Shown: positions 25,846 to 35,428, numbered from the stretch's first letter. The stretch is 64,000 nucleotides of DNA from an uncultured Alphaproteobacteria bacterium (GCA_944390765.1 CALXQM010000014.1:19049-83048); one strand, 5' to 3'. Notes: a model not told the origin generated them from the sequence alone. Made by a program: numbers and translations.

Positions 25846-28164
25846 TTGGAAAATATTTATCCTGTTTTACCAATAAAAGATATAGTTATATTTCCTCATG
25901 TTGTTGTACCTTTATTCGTAGGTAGGGAAAAATCTATTCGAGCTTTGGCTGCTGCAATGAAAAGCGATAAAAAGATAATTTTTCTGACACAAAAGGATAT
26001 GAAAGATGAAGAACCTAGTTTTGATAGATTGTATCATGATGGAGTTCTTGGAAATGTTATCCAATTATTAAATTTACCTGACGGGACAGTAAAAGCTTTA
26101 ATTGAAGGAACTGAACGAGTAACCGCACTGAATTGTGTAGAAGAAAATGGTTTTATGTCAGTTTACTATGAATTTATTGAAAAAAGTAATTCTAATAATG
26201 TCGAAGTTGAAGCATATTGTAGAACAGTACAAGAACAATTTGAAAATTACGCAAAGTTAAATAAAAGAGTTTCATTAGATGTTATTAATGCCATTAAAAC
26301 ATTAAATGATCCTGATGATATAATAGATGTAGTTGCAGCTCATTTGACTCTTAAAATAGAAGATAAGCAGGATCTACTTGCAGAAAAAGATACATTGAAA
26401 CGTTTCGAAAAATTACTTAATTTTTTGGAATCAGAAATTGATGTCATTCATGTCGAAAAGAAGATTCGGAATCGTGTAAAAAAGCAAATGGAGAAAAGCC
26501 AAAAAGAGTATTATCTAAATGAGCAAATAAAAGCAATTCAAAAAGAATTAGGAGATATAGATAACACAACTGATGAAATTGAAGAACTAGAATCTAAAGC
26601 TAAAAAAATTAAACTCTCCAAAGAAGCTAAAGAAAAATTTGCATCTGAAATTCGTAAATTAAAAAATATGTCCCCTATGTCACCAGAAGCGACAGTTGTA
26701 AGAAATTATTTAGATTGGATGTTATCCATTCCTTGGAATGTTAAAACGGCTGTGAAGAGAGATTTAAAAGAAGCTAGAAAAATTTTAGATGAAGAACATT
26801 ATGGTCTTGAAAACGTTAAAGAGCGAATACTAGAATTCTTATCAGTACAAAATAGGGTAAGGAAGATAAAAGGATCCATACTTTGTTTTATGGGCCCTCC
26901 AGGAGTCGGGAAGACTTCATTAGCTAAATCTATTGCTAAGGCAACAGGACGTAATTATGTGCGTGTATCATTAGGAGGTGTAAGGGATGAATCTGAAATT
27001 AGAGGACATCGTCGAACTTATATAGGGTCTATGCCTGGTAAAATTATTTCTAGTATGAAAAAAGCGAAATCTAGCAATCCATTATTTTTATTGGACGAGA
27101 TTGATAAAGTCGGATCAGATTGGAAAGGCGATCCTGCTAGCGCTTTATTAGAAGTTTTGGATCCTGAGCAAAATAGTAATTTTAATGATCATTACCTTGA
27201 AGTTGATTATGATTTATCAGATGTAATGTTTATTACTACTGCAAATAGTTATAAAATGCCAACGCCATTGCTTGATAGATTAGAGATTATCAAATTATCC
27301 GGCTATACAGAAATGGAAAAAATGGAAATAGCTAAGAGATATCTTCAGCCAAAACAAATGGTTGAAAATGGTTTGAAACCGTTAGAGTTAACAATTTCTG
27401 ATAGCGCTATTATGACTTTAATTAGAGATTATACTAGAGAAGCTGGTGTTCGTAATTTAGAGAGGGAAATTGCAAAAATTTGTAGAAAAGTCGTAAAAGA
27501 ATTAACTGAAAATGAAGAAATTAGGTCTATTAATATTACTCCTGAAAATTTAGAGAAATATGTAGGTTTTGAAAAATTTAAACGGCAGGATATTGAAGAT
27601 AAAAATTTAGTTGGCGTTGTTACAGGACTAGCATGGACAGAGGTTGGTGGTGAATTGTTATCTATCGAAGCTGTAAGTGTTCCTGGAAAAGGCAAAATTA
27701 CTTTAACAGGGAAGCTTGGTGATGTCATGCAAGAATCTATTCAAGCTGCAATTAGTTATGTCCGTTCTAGAGCGAGTGTTTTTGGCATTGACTCTAAAGT
27801 ATTTGAAACAAATGATATACATGTTCACGTTCCAGAGGGTGCAACTCCTAAAGACGGTCCTTCTGCAGGTGTAGCGATGGTAACTAGTGTTGTTTCTTGC
27901 TTGACTTCTATTCCAGTTAAACATGAAGTAGCAATGACAGGTGAAATAACATTAAGAGGTCGTGTTCTTCCAATAGGAGGATTAAAGGAGAAATTATTAG
28001 CAGCACATCGAGGAGGGATTAAAATAGTTATAATTCCCAAAGCTAATGAATCTGATTTGCAAGATATTCCGCAATGCGTATTGGATGAACTAAAAATTAT
28101 AAAAGCAGAAACAGCAGATGATGTTCTTTCTATAGCCTTGGAAAGGCCAATTGATTTTAGATAA
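25846..28164 (+). CDS. lon: ATP-dependent protease La (Lon)
   Basis: Lon is a cytosolic AAA+ serine protease for quality control and turnover of unstable regulators. It has 772 residues. The start is TTG 25846 with AGGAG 6 nt upstream. The N-terminal LonN domain covers about residues 1-190, and a coiled coil spans about 190-245. Walker A is GPPGVGKTS near residue 351. The proteolytic Ser is in KDGPSAGVAM near residue 670, with the Lys 40-45 residues later in GGLKEKLLAA. A hairpin terminator follows. Confidence 0.96.
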   Translation: MENIYPVLPIKDIVIFPHVVVPLFVGREKSIRALAAAMKSDKKIIFLTQKDMKDEEPSFDRLYHDGVLGNVIQLLNLPDGTVKALIEGTERVTALNCVEENGFMSVYYEFIEKSNSNNVEVEAYCRTVQEQFENYAKLNKRVSLDVINAIKTLNDPDDIIDVVAAHLTLKIEDKQDLLAEKDTLKRFEKLLNFLESEIDVIHVEKKIRNRVKKQMEKSQKEYYLNEQIKAIQKELGDIDNTTDEIEELESKAKKIKLSKEAKEKFASEIRKLKNMSPMSPEATVVRNYLDWMLSIPWNVKTAVKRDLKEARKILDEEHYGLENVKERILEFLSVQNRVRKIKGSILCFMGPPGVGKTSLAKSIAKATGRNYVRVSLGGVRDESEIRGHRRTYIGSMPGKIISSMKKAKSSNPLFLLDEIDKVGSDWKGDPASALLEVLDPEQNSNFNDHYLEVDYDLSDVMFITTANSYKMPTPLLDRLEIIKLSGYTEMEKMEIAKRYLQPKQMVENGLKPLELTISDSAIMTLIRDYTREAGVRNLEREIAKICRKVVKELTENEEIRSINITPENLEKYVGFEKFKRQDIEDKNLVGVVTGLAWTEVGGELLSIEAVSVPGKGKITLTGKLGDVMQESIQAAISYVRSRASVFGIDSKVFETNDIHVHVPEGATPKDGPSAGVAMVTSVVSCLTSIPVKHEVAMTGEITLRGRVLPIGGLKEKLLAAHRGGIKIVIIPKANESDLQDIPQCVLDELKIIKAETADDVLSIALERPIDFR

Positions 28165-28188
28165 TTAATATAAATGTTTTTCTGAAAA

Positions 28189-28217
28189 AATAGGCGGTAT
28201 TTTAAATATCGCCTATT
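28189..28217. terminator. Bidirectional terminator between lon and the lipoprotein gene
   Basis: AATAGGCG pairs perfectly with CGCCTATT, and the loop adds further A/T pairing. It lies 24 nt after the lon stop and 8 nt after the convergent lipoprotein stop. On the minus strand the stem is followed by a T-rich run (TTTTTTCAG-type), and on the plus strand by a weaker one. Confidence 0.75.
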
Positions 28218-28225
28218 ATAATTAT

Positions 28226-28756
28226 TTAATTGTTGCTCGAAGTCTCAATTTCATTTGCAACATCTGATTCTGATTTATTATCAGAAGCTGAAACAGAGGA
28301 TTCTTCTGCTGTATTAGTATTTGTTTCATTTATAGCAGAATTATTATTTGTAGAATCTATTTCCTTTTTATTATGAGAATCAAGTTCTGTTTTTTTTGAG
28401 TTCTCTATATTTGTATTGTCGATATTATGTGTTTCGACGATTGGATCTGTTTTATTTATATCTATAGACATATTAGTTTCTTGTTCTCCATTATGTTCTA
28501 CAATTTTATTATCTAATGTACTTTTTGATTCTTCAGAAGCTTTGTTTTCTTCCTTTGTTTCTTGTTCAGATTTATTTTCATCATTTCTATTAAAATTCTT
28601 TTGTTCCGAAGTTGAAAAAGTTTTTTCTAAAGATTCTTGAGCATTATTCGATATATTTTCAGACTTTGTTGATTCTTTTTTCTGATTTGCATCATCACAA
28701 GATGTTAGTATTAGTAAAGTACTTAGTCCTACGGCTAAAAAAGAGGTTTTATTCAT
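28226..28756 (-). CDS. Acidic low-complexity lipoprotein, unknown function
   Basis: This is a 176-residue protein whose N terminus is a lipoprotein signal: NKTSFLAVGLSTLLILTSC, with the lipobox LTSC at about residue 20. The start at 28756 is chosen because GGGAG lies 8 nt upstream. A TTG start five codons earlier would place that ribosome-binding site inside the gene. The mature part is almost all Glu, Asn, Ser, Lys and Thr, with no hydrophobic core, and should be a disordered acidic chain tethered to a membrane. No family is recognised. Confidence 0.75.
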   Translation of the reverse strand: MNKTSFLAVGLSTLLILTSCDDANQKKESTKSENISNNAQESLEKTFSTSEQKNFNRNDENKSEQETKEENKASEESKSTLDNKIVEHNGEQETNMSIDINKTDPIVETHNIDNTNIENSKKTELDSHNKKEIDSTNNNSAINETNTNTAEESSVSASDNKSESDVANEIETSSNN

Positions 28757-28886
28757 TATTATTTCTCCCAATTTAAATGCATTCTAACATAATTTAGTTA
28801 ATTTTATGTTAATTATGCGAAAATAAATTATTATGATTATTTTATATATTTATTATATAATATACATATATTATTTAGGGGCAAAG

Positions 28887-30215
28887 ATGAAAAGTAATAT
28901 ATCCGGATTTCCAGAATTTTTTCCTAATGAACAAATTGCATTTAATAAAGTAGTACAATCTATTAGTAAGCATTTTGAATTATATGGATTTGTTCCGATG
29001 GATACAGCCGCAGTTGAACGTATTGAAACATTACTTTCTAAAGGAAATGATAATGAAATTTATGGGTTATATCGATTATCAGATGCCAACTCTAAAAAAG
29101 ATATAGGATTAAGATTCGATCTTACAGTACCATTAGCAAGATATATATCACAAAATTCAGGTAATTTAACTTTCCCATATAAAAGATATCAAATTGCTCC
29201 AGTTTGGAGAGGGGAAAGGGCTCAATACGGGCGTTATAGGCAATTTTATCAGTGTGATATAGATATTATCGGAGATGGAGAATTATCTATTTGTCATGAT
29301 GCGGAAGTTATTTCATTGATAACTGTAGTCTTATCTAGTTTAAATATTCCTCGTTTTCGTACTTACATTAATAATCGTAAAATTTTATCAGGTTTTATAG
29401 AGCCGTTAGTAAAAAAAGGTAATATTACAGATGCAATACGTCTTGTGGATAAGATTTCTAAAATTACATTGGAGCAATTTAACGATGAAATGAAAAATCT
29501 TTTGAATAATGAGAATGATATAACAAAAATTAATACATTTTTTGAAACGGCGAATGATTTTAATATAGACAGTACTTTAGCTTGGTTATATTCGTTGAAT
29601 TTGGGGGAAGAGTTTCGTATAGGTGTTCAAGAGTTAGATAAAGTGATACAAATTTTAAAAAAATTAGGATTAAATGATCAATATCTTAAAATTAAACCAC
29701 AACTTGCTAGAGGTTTAGCATATTATACTGGAACAATTTTTGAAACAAATTTTAATGATATAAAAGATATGGGCAGTATCTCAGGTGGCGGACGTTATGA
29801 TAATTTAACTTTAACGTTAGGAAATGATAAACAATATCCTGGAGTAGGGGCGTCAATAGGAATATCACGTTTAGTTCCAAAAATGATAGATTTAGGTTTA
29901 ATAGATACATACAAGAAATCAACAGCTGATCTTTTAGTTACTGTTCAAGATAAGAGTTTAGTATCAAGTTATATGAAATTAGCAAACAAATTTAGAGAAT
30001 TAGGCGTAAAAACAGAAACATATTTACAAGATAAGCCACTAGGTTCTCAGTTAACTTATGCTAATAGAAAAGGAATCAATTTTGTTTTAATTGCTAACGA
30101 AATGGAAATGCTAGATAGTAAAGCTATTTTAAGGGATTTAAGTAATAAAAAACAGCAAATTATCCGTACAGAATTTATTAGTTCTGATATAATAGATGTT
30201 ATTTTAGGTCGTTAA
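28887..30215 (+). CDS. hisS: Histidyl-tRNA synthetase
   Basis: This is a class II aminoacyl-tRNA synthetase that charges tRNA-His. It has 442 residues from ATG 28887 (AGGGG upstream). An earlier in-frame ATG at 28833 would add an AT-rich nonsense leader. Motif 2 lies around FPYKRYQIAPVWRGERAQYG and RYRQFYQCDIDIIG near residue 115. The histidine-specific motif is ARGLAYYTGTIFET near residue 274, with the glycine-rich SGGGRYDNL soon after. LRFDLTVPLARY is the form seen in alphaproteobacteria rather than that of E. coli. The C-terminal anticodon-binding domain is complete. Confidence 0.94.
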   Translation: MKSNISGFPEFFPNEQIAFNKVVQSISKHFELYGFVPMDTAAVERIETLLSKGNDNEIYGLYRLSDANSKKDIGLRFDLTVPLARYISQNSGNLTFPYKRYQIAPVWRGERAQYGRYRQFYQCDIDIIGDGELSICHDAEVISLITVVLSSLNIPRFRTYINNRKILSGFIEPLVKKGNITDAIRLVDKISKITLEQFNDEMKNLLNNENDITKINTFFETANDFNIDSTLAWLYSLNLGEEFRIGVQELDKVIQILKKLGLNDQYLKIKPQLARGLAYYTGTIFETNFNDIKDMGSISGGGRYDNLTLTLGNDKQYPGVGASIGISRLVPKMIDLGLIDTYKKSTADLLVTVQDKSLVSSYMKLANKFRELGVKTETYLQDKPLGSQLTYANRKGINFVLIANEMEMLDSKAILRDLSNKKQQIIRTEFISSDIIDVILGR

Positions 30216-30274
30216 GATATAATTTCATATATTTAATTCAGATAAATAATATAAGAACACTATTTCTTTAAATT

Positions 30275-30320
30275 AGCTAAATTAATTAGTGAAACATCTT
30301 TTGCAGTAATTTAGCTTTTT
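30275..30320 (+). terminator. Terminator after hisS
   Basis: AGCTAAATTA (30275-30284) and TAATTTAGCT (30307-30316) form a perfect 10-bp stem around a 22-nt loop, followed by a T run. It separates hisS from nrdB. Confidence 0.65.
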
Positions 30321-30379
30321 ATAATAGTAATTACTTTCATTAAATGTTAATCTATAACATTGTTATTTTGGAACGTAAA

Positions 30380-31504
30380 ATGATAAATACTAGACATTAT
30401 GAAACGTTTTGTCCTATTCAAAATGATCAATTGAAAGAAAGTATGTTTTTAGGGCAGCCGGTCAATATTTCGCGGTATGATCAACAAAAATATATAATTT
30501 TTGATCGTCTGACGGAAAAACAGTTATCATTTTTTTGGCGTCCTGAGGAAGTTAATGTTACAATGGATGGTATTCAGTATAAGCAACTTCCGACAAATGA
30601 AAAGCATATATTTATCAGTAACTTAAAATATCAAACTTTAATGGACAGTATTCAAGGGCGTTCTCCTAATATGATGTTTTTGCCAATTGTATCTATTCCA
30701 GAGTTAGAAACATGGATCGAAACATGGGCATTTAGTGAAACAATTCATAGCCGTAGCTATACACATATTATTCGTGCTATTGAATCTCAGCCGGATATTG
30801 TATTCAATGATATAGTAATTAATCCTGAAATAAAAAAACGAACAGAAAGCATAACATATTATTATGATAATTTGCATAAGCAAAATATATTAATGGATGC
30901 ACATGCCCAAGGTTTAACAAATAATTATGATTATTATGAACACATGAAAGCAATTTTTATTGCTTTGCATGCAGTTAACGCTTTGGAAGCGATACGGTTT
31001 TATGTATCTTTTGCTTGCTCTTTTGCTTTTGCAGAAAGAGAGCTTATGGAAGGCAATGCAAAAATTATTAAGTTTATTGCAAGAGATGAAATGCTTCATC
31101 TTGTTGGTACGCAACAAATGATAAATACATTGAGGAATGGTAAAGAAGGAACTGAATGGGCTAAAATAGCAGTTGAATGTGAATCAGAGGTAGAACAATT
31201 GTTTATTGATGCCGCATATCAAGAGATGTGTTGGGCACAGTATCTATTTAAAGATGGTGCTATGTTAGGATTAAATGAGAAAATTTTAACGGATTATGTG
31301 AAATATTTAACTTATACACGTATGAATGCTGTTGGATTAAAATCTCCTTTTGAAAAGATTGAAAATCCAATTCCATGGATTTCTACTTGGTTTAGTTCTG
31401 ATAGTATACAAGTCGCACCACAAGAAGTCGAAGTAACGTCTTATTTAACAAACCAGATAAATATTAATGTAAATGTACAAGATTTAAATGAATTTGATAT
31501 TTAA
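30380..31504 (+). CDS. nrdB: Ribonucleoside-diphosphate reductase class Ia, beta subunit
   Basis: This is the radical-generating di-iron subunit of aerobic ribonucleotide reductase. It has 374 residues from ATG 30380; an ATG 36 nt earlier adds sequence foreign to the family. Iron ligands and the radical Tyr are visible: Asp in [11 protein letters not shown], Glu/His and Tyr in [11 protein letters not shown], Glu in [11 protein letters not shown], and Glu/His in ARDEMLHL. The sequence follows E. coli NrdB almost motif for motif ([33 protein letters not shown]), unlike the type usual in alphaproteobacteria, so acquisition from a gammaproteobacterium is likely (inference). nrdA follows 14 nt later. 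Confidence 0.95.
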   Translation: MINTRHYETFCPIQNDQLKESMFLGQPVNISRYDQQKYIIFDRLTEKQLSFFWRPEEVNVTMDGIQYKQLPTNEKHIFISNLKYQTLMDSIQGRSPNMMFLPIVSIPELETWIETWAFSETIHSRSYTHIIRAIESQPDIVFNDIVINPEIKKRTESITYYYDNLHKQNILMDAHAQGLTNNYDYYEHMKAIFIALHAVNALEAIRFYVSFACSFAFAERELMEGNAKIIKFIARDEMLHLVGTQQMINTLRNGKEGTEWAKIAVECESEVEQLFIDAAYQEMCWAQYLFKDGAMLGLNEKILTDYVKYLTYTRMNAVGLKSPFEKIENPIPWISTWFSSDSIQVAPQEVEVTSYLTNQININVNVQDLNEFDI

Positions 31505-31518
31505 TAAAAAGGAGAAAT

Positions 31519-33792
31519 ATGAATATTACTGCTATTAAACGAGATGGCTCACGTGTACCTTATAATGCTGACAGTATACATAAAATTGTTGGATATGCCT
31601 GTGAAGGGCTTGAGGGAGTTTCTGTTTCCGATATTGTTTTACATGCAGGTATTCAAGCATATGATGGAATTACAACAGCTGAAATTCAAGATTTACTAAT
31701 TCGTTCAGCAGCTGATAAAATTTCCGAATCTACACCTAATTATCAGTATGTTGCAGCAAATTTAAATATTTTTAAAATTCGGAAAATAGCTTACGGAAAA
31801 TGGTTGCCTCCTTCTCTTTTAGAACATATCGTTAAAATGTGTAAAGAAGGTTGGTATGATCAAAACTTATTAAATAAATATTCTAAAGAAGAAATTAATG
31901 ATTTTGATAAAACAATTCAGCATAATTTAGATTTGACTTTTTCATATGTTGCAACTAAACAATTTGAAGGTAAATATTTAATAAAAAATCGTGTGACTGG
32001 ACAAATTTTAGAAAGTCCACAAATGGCATTAATGTGCATTGCTATGGCAATTTTTCAGGATTTTTCAAATAGCAAACGAGAAAGAGCGGAAATCATAAAA
32101 GATTTTTATCATGAATTAGCATATCAAACTATTTCTTTACCAACTCCAATTATGGCAGGGGCTCGTGCTCCATTAAGACAATTTAGTTCTTGTGTTTTAA
32201 TAGAATGTGGCGATTCCTTAGATAGTATTTCTGCAACTGGAAATGCTATTATAAAATATGTCTCTCGTATGGCTGGTATTGGTCTTAATGTAGGTCAAAT
32301 TCGAGCAAAAGGAACTCCTGTACGTAATGGGGCAATTTATCATACAGGTATTACTCCATTTATTAAATTCTTTCAATCTGCAGTGCAATGTTGTTCAGCA
32401 GGAGGAGTACGCACAGGAGCTGCTACAGTTTATTATCCGATTTGGCATTTAGAAATTGAAGATCTTCTAGTGTTAAAGAATAATCGTGGTGTTGAAGAAA
32501 ATAGAGCACGTCATTTGGATTACGGAGTGCAAATTAATGGATTTATTTATCGTCGTCTTCAAAAAGGAGAAAAAATTACTTTATTCTCGCCTCATGAAGT
32601 AAAAGATTTATATGAAGCTTTTTTTTCAGATCAGAATAAATTTTCAGAACTATATATAAAATACGAAAAAGATGAAAATATAAAATATAAAAAAGAAATC
32701 GACTCTTTGGAACTTTTTTCTTTATTAATGAAGGAAAGATCAAGTACCGGACGTATATATATAATGAATGTGGATCATTGTAATGATCATTCTTCTTTTA
32801 TTAGCAGTCAAGCATCTATAAAGCAATCTAATTTGTGTTCAGAGATTACACTTCCAACTAAATCAATTAGTCAAGATGAAAATGTTGGAGAAATTGCATT
32901 ATGCGTATTAGCCGCTATTAATATAGGAAAAATTGGTCTTGATTATAGAAAAATGCAGCATTGTACAAAGTTATTAGTATATGCATTAGATAGTATTATT
33001 GATTACCAAAATTATCCATTAAAAGAAGCAGAAGTAAGTACCAAAACACGACGAGCTTTAGGTATTGGCGTCATAAATTATGCTTGTTTTCTTGCCAAAA
33101 ATGGTGCACATTATTATGATAAAAAATCCAATCAGTTAACTCATAAAATATTTGAAGCTTTACAGTACTATTGTATTGATGCTTCTGTAGAATTAGCTAA
33201 AATTAAAGGGACTTGTGAAAGATTTACAGATACAAAATATTCTAAAGGTATTTTACCAATAGATACTTATTATAAAAAAAATTTAGATAGGATTATTCCT
33301 AATAAATTAGAACTTGATTGGGAATTATTAAGAAGTAAAGTAAAAAAATATGGCATGAGGAATAGTGCATTGACGGCATTAATGCCATCTGAAACTTCTT
33401 CACAAGTTAGTAATTCGACTAACGGTATAGAACCTCCACGTGCTTTAGTTTCAGTAAAACAAAGTAAGGATGGGATACTTAAACAGGTTGTACCATATAT
33501 AGAAGAACTTGCTAGTATTTATGATTTGCTTTGGGAGCTCCCTGATAACCGTGGATATCTTACAAATGTTGGAATTATGCAAAAATTTGTTGATCAAGCG
33601 ATATCAACTAATACAAATTATGACCCAAAAAAGTTTAGTGATAACAAAGTGCCAATGCAAGTTTTATTAGAAGATTTATTATTTGCTTATTCTTTAGGAA
33701 TTAAAACATTGTATTATCATAATACCAGAGATAACGCCTCTGAAGCTCAATTGCAAGATGAGACCTGTTCAAGTGGGGCTTGTAAAATTTAA
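31519..33792 (+). CDS. nrdA: Ribonucleoside-diphosphate reductase class Ia, alpha subunit
   Basis: This is the catalytic subunit that reduces NDPs to dNDPs. It has 757 residues. The N-terminal ATP-cone begins with ITAIKRDGSRVPYNADSIHK. The active-site Cys is in QFSSCVLIECGDSLDSI near residue 225. The catalytic Cys/Glu loop is in QSNLCSEITLPTK near residue 438. PSETSSQVSNSTNGIEPPR is near residue 625, and the C-terminal redox pair is in CSSGACKI. Like nrdB it resembles the gammaproteobacterial protein, but the order is nrdB-nrdA rather than nrdA-nrdB. An AAAAAGGAG ribosome-binding site precedes the ATG. Confidence 0.96.
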   Translation: MNITAIKRDGSRVPYNADSIHKIVGYACEGLEGVSVSDIVLHAGIQAYDGITTAEIQDLLIRSAADKISESTPNYQYVAANLNIFKIRKIAYGKWLPPSLLEHIVKMCKEGWYDQNLLNKYSKEEINDFDKTIQHNLDLTFSYVATKQFEGKYLIKNRVTGQILESPQMALMCIAMAIFQDFSNSKRERAEIIKDFYHELAYQTISLPTPIMAGARAPLRQFSSCVLIECGDSLDSISATGNAIIKYVSRMAGIGLNVGQIRAKGTPVRNGAIYHTGITPFIKFFQSAVQCCSAGGVRTGAATVYYPIWHLEIEDLLVLKNNRGVEENRARHLDYGVQINGFIYRRLQKGEKITLFSPHEVKDLYEAFFSDQNKFSELYIKYEKDENIKYKKEIDSLELFSLLMKERSSTGRIYIMNVDHCNDHSSFISSQASIKQSNLCSEITLPTKSISQDENVGEIALCVLAAINIGKIGLDYRKMQHCTKLLVYALDSIIDYQNYPLKEAEVSTKTRRALGIGVINYACFLAKNGAHYYDKKSNQLTHKIFEALQYYCIDASVELAKIKGTCERFTDTKYSKGILPIDTYYKKNLDRIIPNKLELDWELLRSKVKKYGMRNSALTALMPSETSSQVSNSTNGIEPPRALVSVKQSKDGILKQVVPYIEELASIYDLLWELPDNRGYLTNVGIMQKFVDQAISTNTNYDPKKFSDNKVPMQVLLEDLLFAYSLGIKTLYYHNTRDNASEAQLQDETCSSGACKI

Positions 33793-33810
33793 AACATTTG
33801 TAGGAATAAA

Positions 33811-33852
33811 AAAATTATTAATAAAAACAGATAATTTTGATTTTTTTATTTC
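33811..33852 (+). terminator. Terminator after nrdA
   Basis: AAAATTAT (33811-33818) pairs with ATAATTTT (33831-33838) and is followed by GA and a TTTTTTTATTTC run. The stem is AT-only but correctly placed, 19 nt after the nrdA stop. Confidence 0.5.
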
Positions 33853-33859
33853 TTCTATT

Positions 33860-34348
33860 GGAAGATATGTTAATTTGACAATCTATTTATCATTAGATTA
33901 ATGGCTAATGCATTTATCGTTATTATAATGGTTTTTTTCATTTTTTCTATCTATTTTTTCGATTTCAATTTTTTTAATATGTTGACAAACATTCGTTGCG
34001 TCTAAATTAAATTGCATGCCAAGAAAAGTAAAGGCTTGCGTATTAGCGGTAGTAGAGCAAAACCAGCAAAATCCCGTTTTCTAAGCAATTGAGCTTAGAA
34101 TTTCGACCGTGACACTTTTTTTTCGTGCCCGTATCTTATCCCTCAATGGCTGTACTTTTTATACAATTTTTATAAAATCTAACAGTTTCACTCTCGTGAT
34201 TCTTGCAAAAAGCTCTTTCCTCGCTGATGATAATTTGAAATCTATCATGTTATTTCCCATATATTTTTTTAAATTACATGATAGATTCCATATATTCCGT
34301 CGAATATTTCGAGCCTATGTCGTCGGAATAGTCTCGTTCCGCAACAAA
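33860..34348. other. Non-coding stretch with several inverted repeats
   Basis: I find no credible gene here; short ORFs on both strands lack ribosome-binding sites and family features. Structure is present: CTAAGC-aattga-GCTTAG at 34081-34098; a perfect 12-bp inverted repeat AATCTATCATGT/ACATGATAGATT at 34239-34250 and 34276-34287; and an imperfect 11-bp pair TATTCCGTCGA/TCGTCGGAATA at 34293-34303 and 34320-34330. It may be the remnant of a gene or element, or an unrecognised structured RNA. Confidence 0.45.
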
Positions 34349-34349
34349 T

Positions 34350-34836
34350 CTATTCTTTCGTTGTCCATTTACATAATTCTAAAGTTAAGCGATCTGATTG
34401 ATTACCATATTTTATTAAACCATTCTCTAATCTTTTCATAAAATCTTTAAACAATTTTAATCTTTTATTTTTTCGATATAAAAAGCAATTTAAATATATC
34501 ATATAGAAGTTAATTACTTCCAACCACCGAATGCTCTGCATTTATCAAATCATTACCATATTCTACACCAGTAAATATAGAAACATTTGATGGCATTCTA
34601 AAAGTGAAGCTAATTGATTCTGCATCCTGTAATATGTCGAATATCTCTATATAGTTCTTATCACTCATTATTAATACAGGCTCATTATCATTATATAACA
34701 TATTTAAATGTTCAACAACTTCAGCTGAAACATTACATGCTTTCATGGTACTATCCGAATAATTGCCATTCTGTGATATATCCATACTGTTAGAATATCC
34801 AAAAAACAAAATCAGAAAAACGCAAATTCTTTTCAT
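34350..34836 (-). pseudogene. Broken gene for a small secreted protein
   Basis: On the minus strand, ATG 34836 opens a frame with a good signal peptide (KRICVFLILFFGYSNS) and runs 108 codons to a stop at 34510. An overlapping frame, shifted by one, continues to 34350 with protein-like composition (VINFYMIYLNCFLYRKNKR...). Removing one base in the GTGGTTGG run near 34520 would join them into one reading frame of about 160 residues. No family is recognised. It is either a recent frameshift or a functional 108-residue protein with a fortuitous downstream ORF. Confidence 0.5.
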
Positions 34837-35029
34837 TCTATCCTCATTCTAAAATCTTTATTTTTATAATAACCCAAATATAATGAAAATGCAACTATTT
34901 TCTCATTATAAATTTAATAAATTACAAATTATTGTTAATTATAGGCAAAATATTTCTTTGCTATTCAACATTAATTCTTATTATGACATCAAATAAACCT
35001 TTTTCGCTACAACCACTCCACTTTTGCAG

Positions 35030-35280
35030 AACAATACATGAGGGAATTATTGTATGCTATGTTCGGCGTCATTGCAAGGAGCCTTTTTTAAGCGTCACCA
35101 CACAGAGCCATATAGACTTCGCCTTTTCCATTTATCACGTGGCAATCTATAAGATGATGTAAATAGTATTACGATGAAAGTGCAAAAATAGATTCTCATG
35201 CTCGTTTCACTCGCTCAGAATGACGAGAATGAAGTGTGTGTTCACTTAGAATGACAGAAGGTTGAAAATTCGACTTTCAC
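35030..35280 (+). repeat. Dispersed ~270-bp repeat element, copy C
   Basis: This is the most diverged copy. It keeps GTCATTGCAAGGAGCC, a degenerate CACGTGGCAATC, GATTCTCATGCTCGTTTCAC, GCTCAGAATGACG and a duplicated TTAGAATGACAGAAGG, and ends AAAATTCGACTTTCAC like copy B. It fills half of the 518-nt gap between the broken gene and tRNA-Gly. The other half (34837-35029) shows no feature I can support. Confidence 0.7.
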
Positions 35281-35354
35281 AAAATATTTATTAATAATTT
35301 TATATTTAGAATGAATTGAAATTAAAACTACCTTATTATAGAATATTCTAAGTT

Positions 35355-35428
35355 GCGGGTGTAGCTCAATGGTAGAGCATAAGCTTCCCAAGCTTGTGAC
35401 GAGGGTTCGATTCCCTTCACCCGCTCCA
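35355..35428 (+). tRNA. tRNA-Gly (anticodon CCC)
   Basis: The cloverleaf is complete. The acceptor GCGGGTG pairs with CACCCGC, the D arm is GCTC/GAGC, the anticodon stem TAAGC/GCTTG encloses TTCCCAA (anticodon CCC), the T arm is AGGG-TTCGATT-CCCTT, and the 3' CCA is encoded. It lies 20 nt upstream of arnT. Confidence 0.95.

Noticed and set aside
28833..28886. Upstream ATG extending HisRS by 18 residues
   Set aside because: The extension encodes Ile/Tyr-rich sequence from an AT-rich promoter region, and AGGGG supports ATG 28887.
33920..34100. Minus-strand open stretch reading TGFCWFCSTTANTQAF...
   Set aside because: It is about 55 codons with no start codon or ribosome-binding site and no recognisable family; treated as chance or relic sequence.
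34109..34441. 110-codon ORF on the plus strand
   Set aside because: It has no ribosome-binding site or family signature, it runs through the inverted-repeat zone, and it overlaps the minus-strand broken gene.
34932..35162. 76-codon ORF on the plus strand
   Set aside because: About half of it lies inside dispersed repeat copy C, and it has no start signal; chance ORF.
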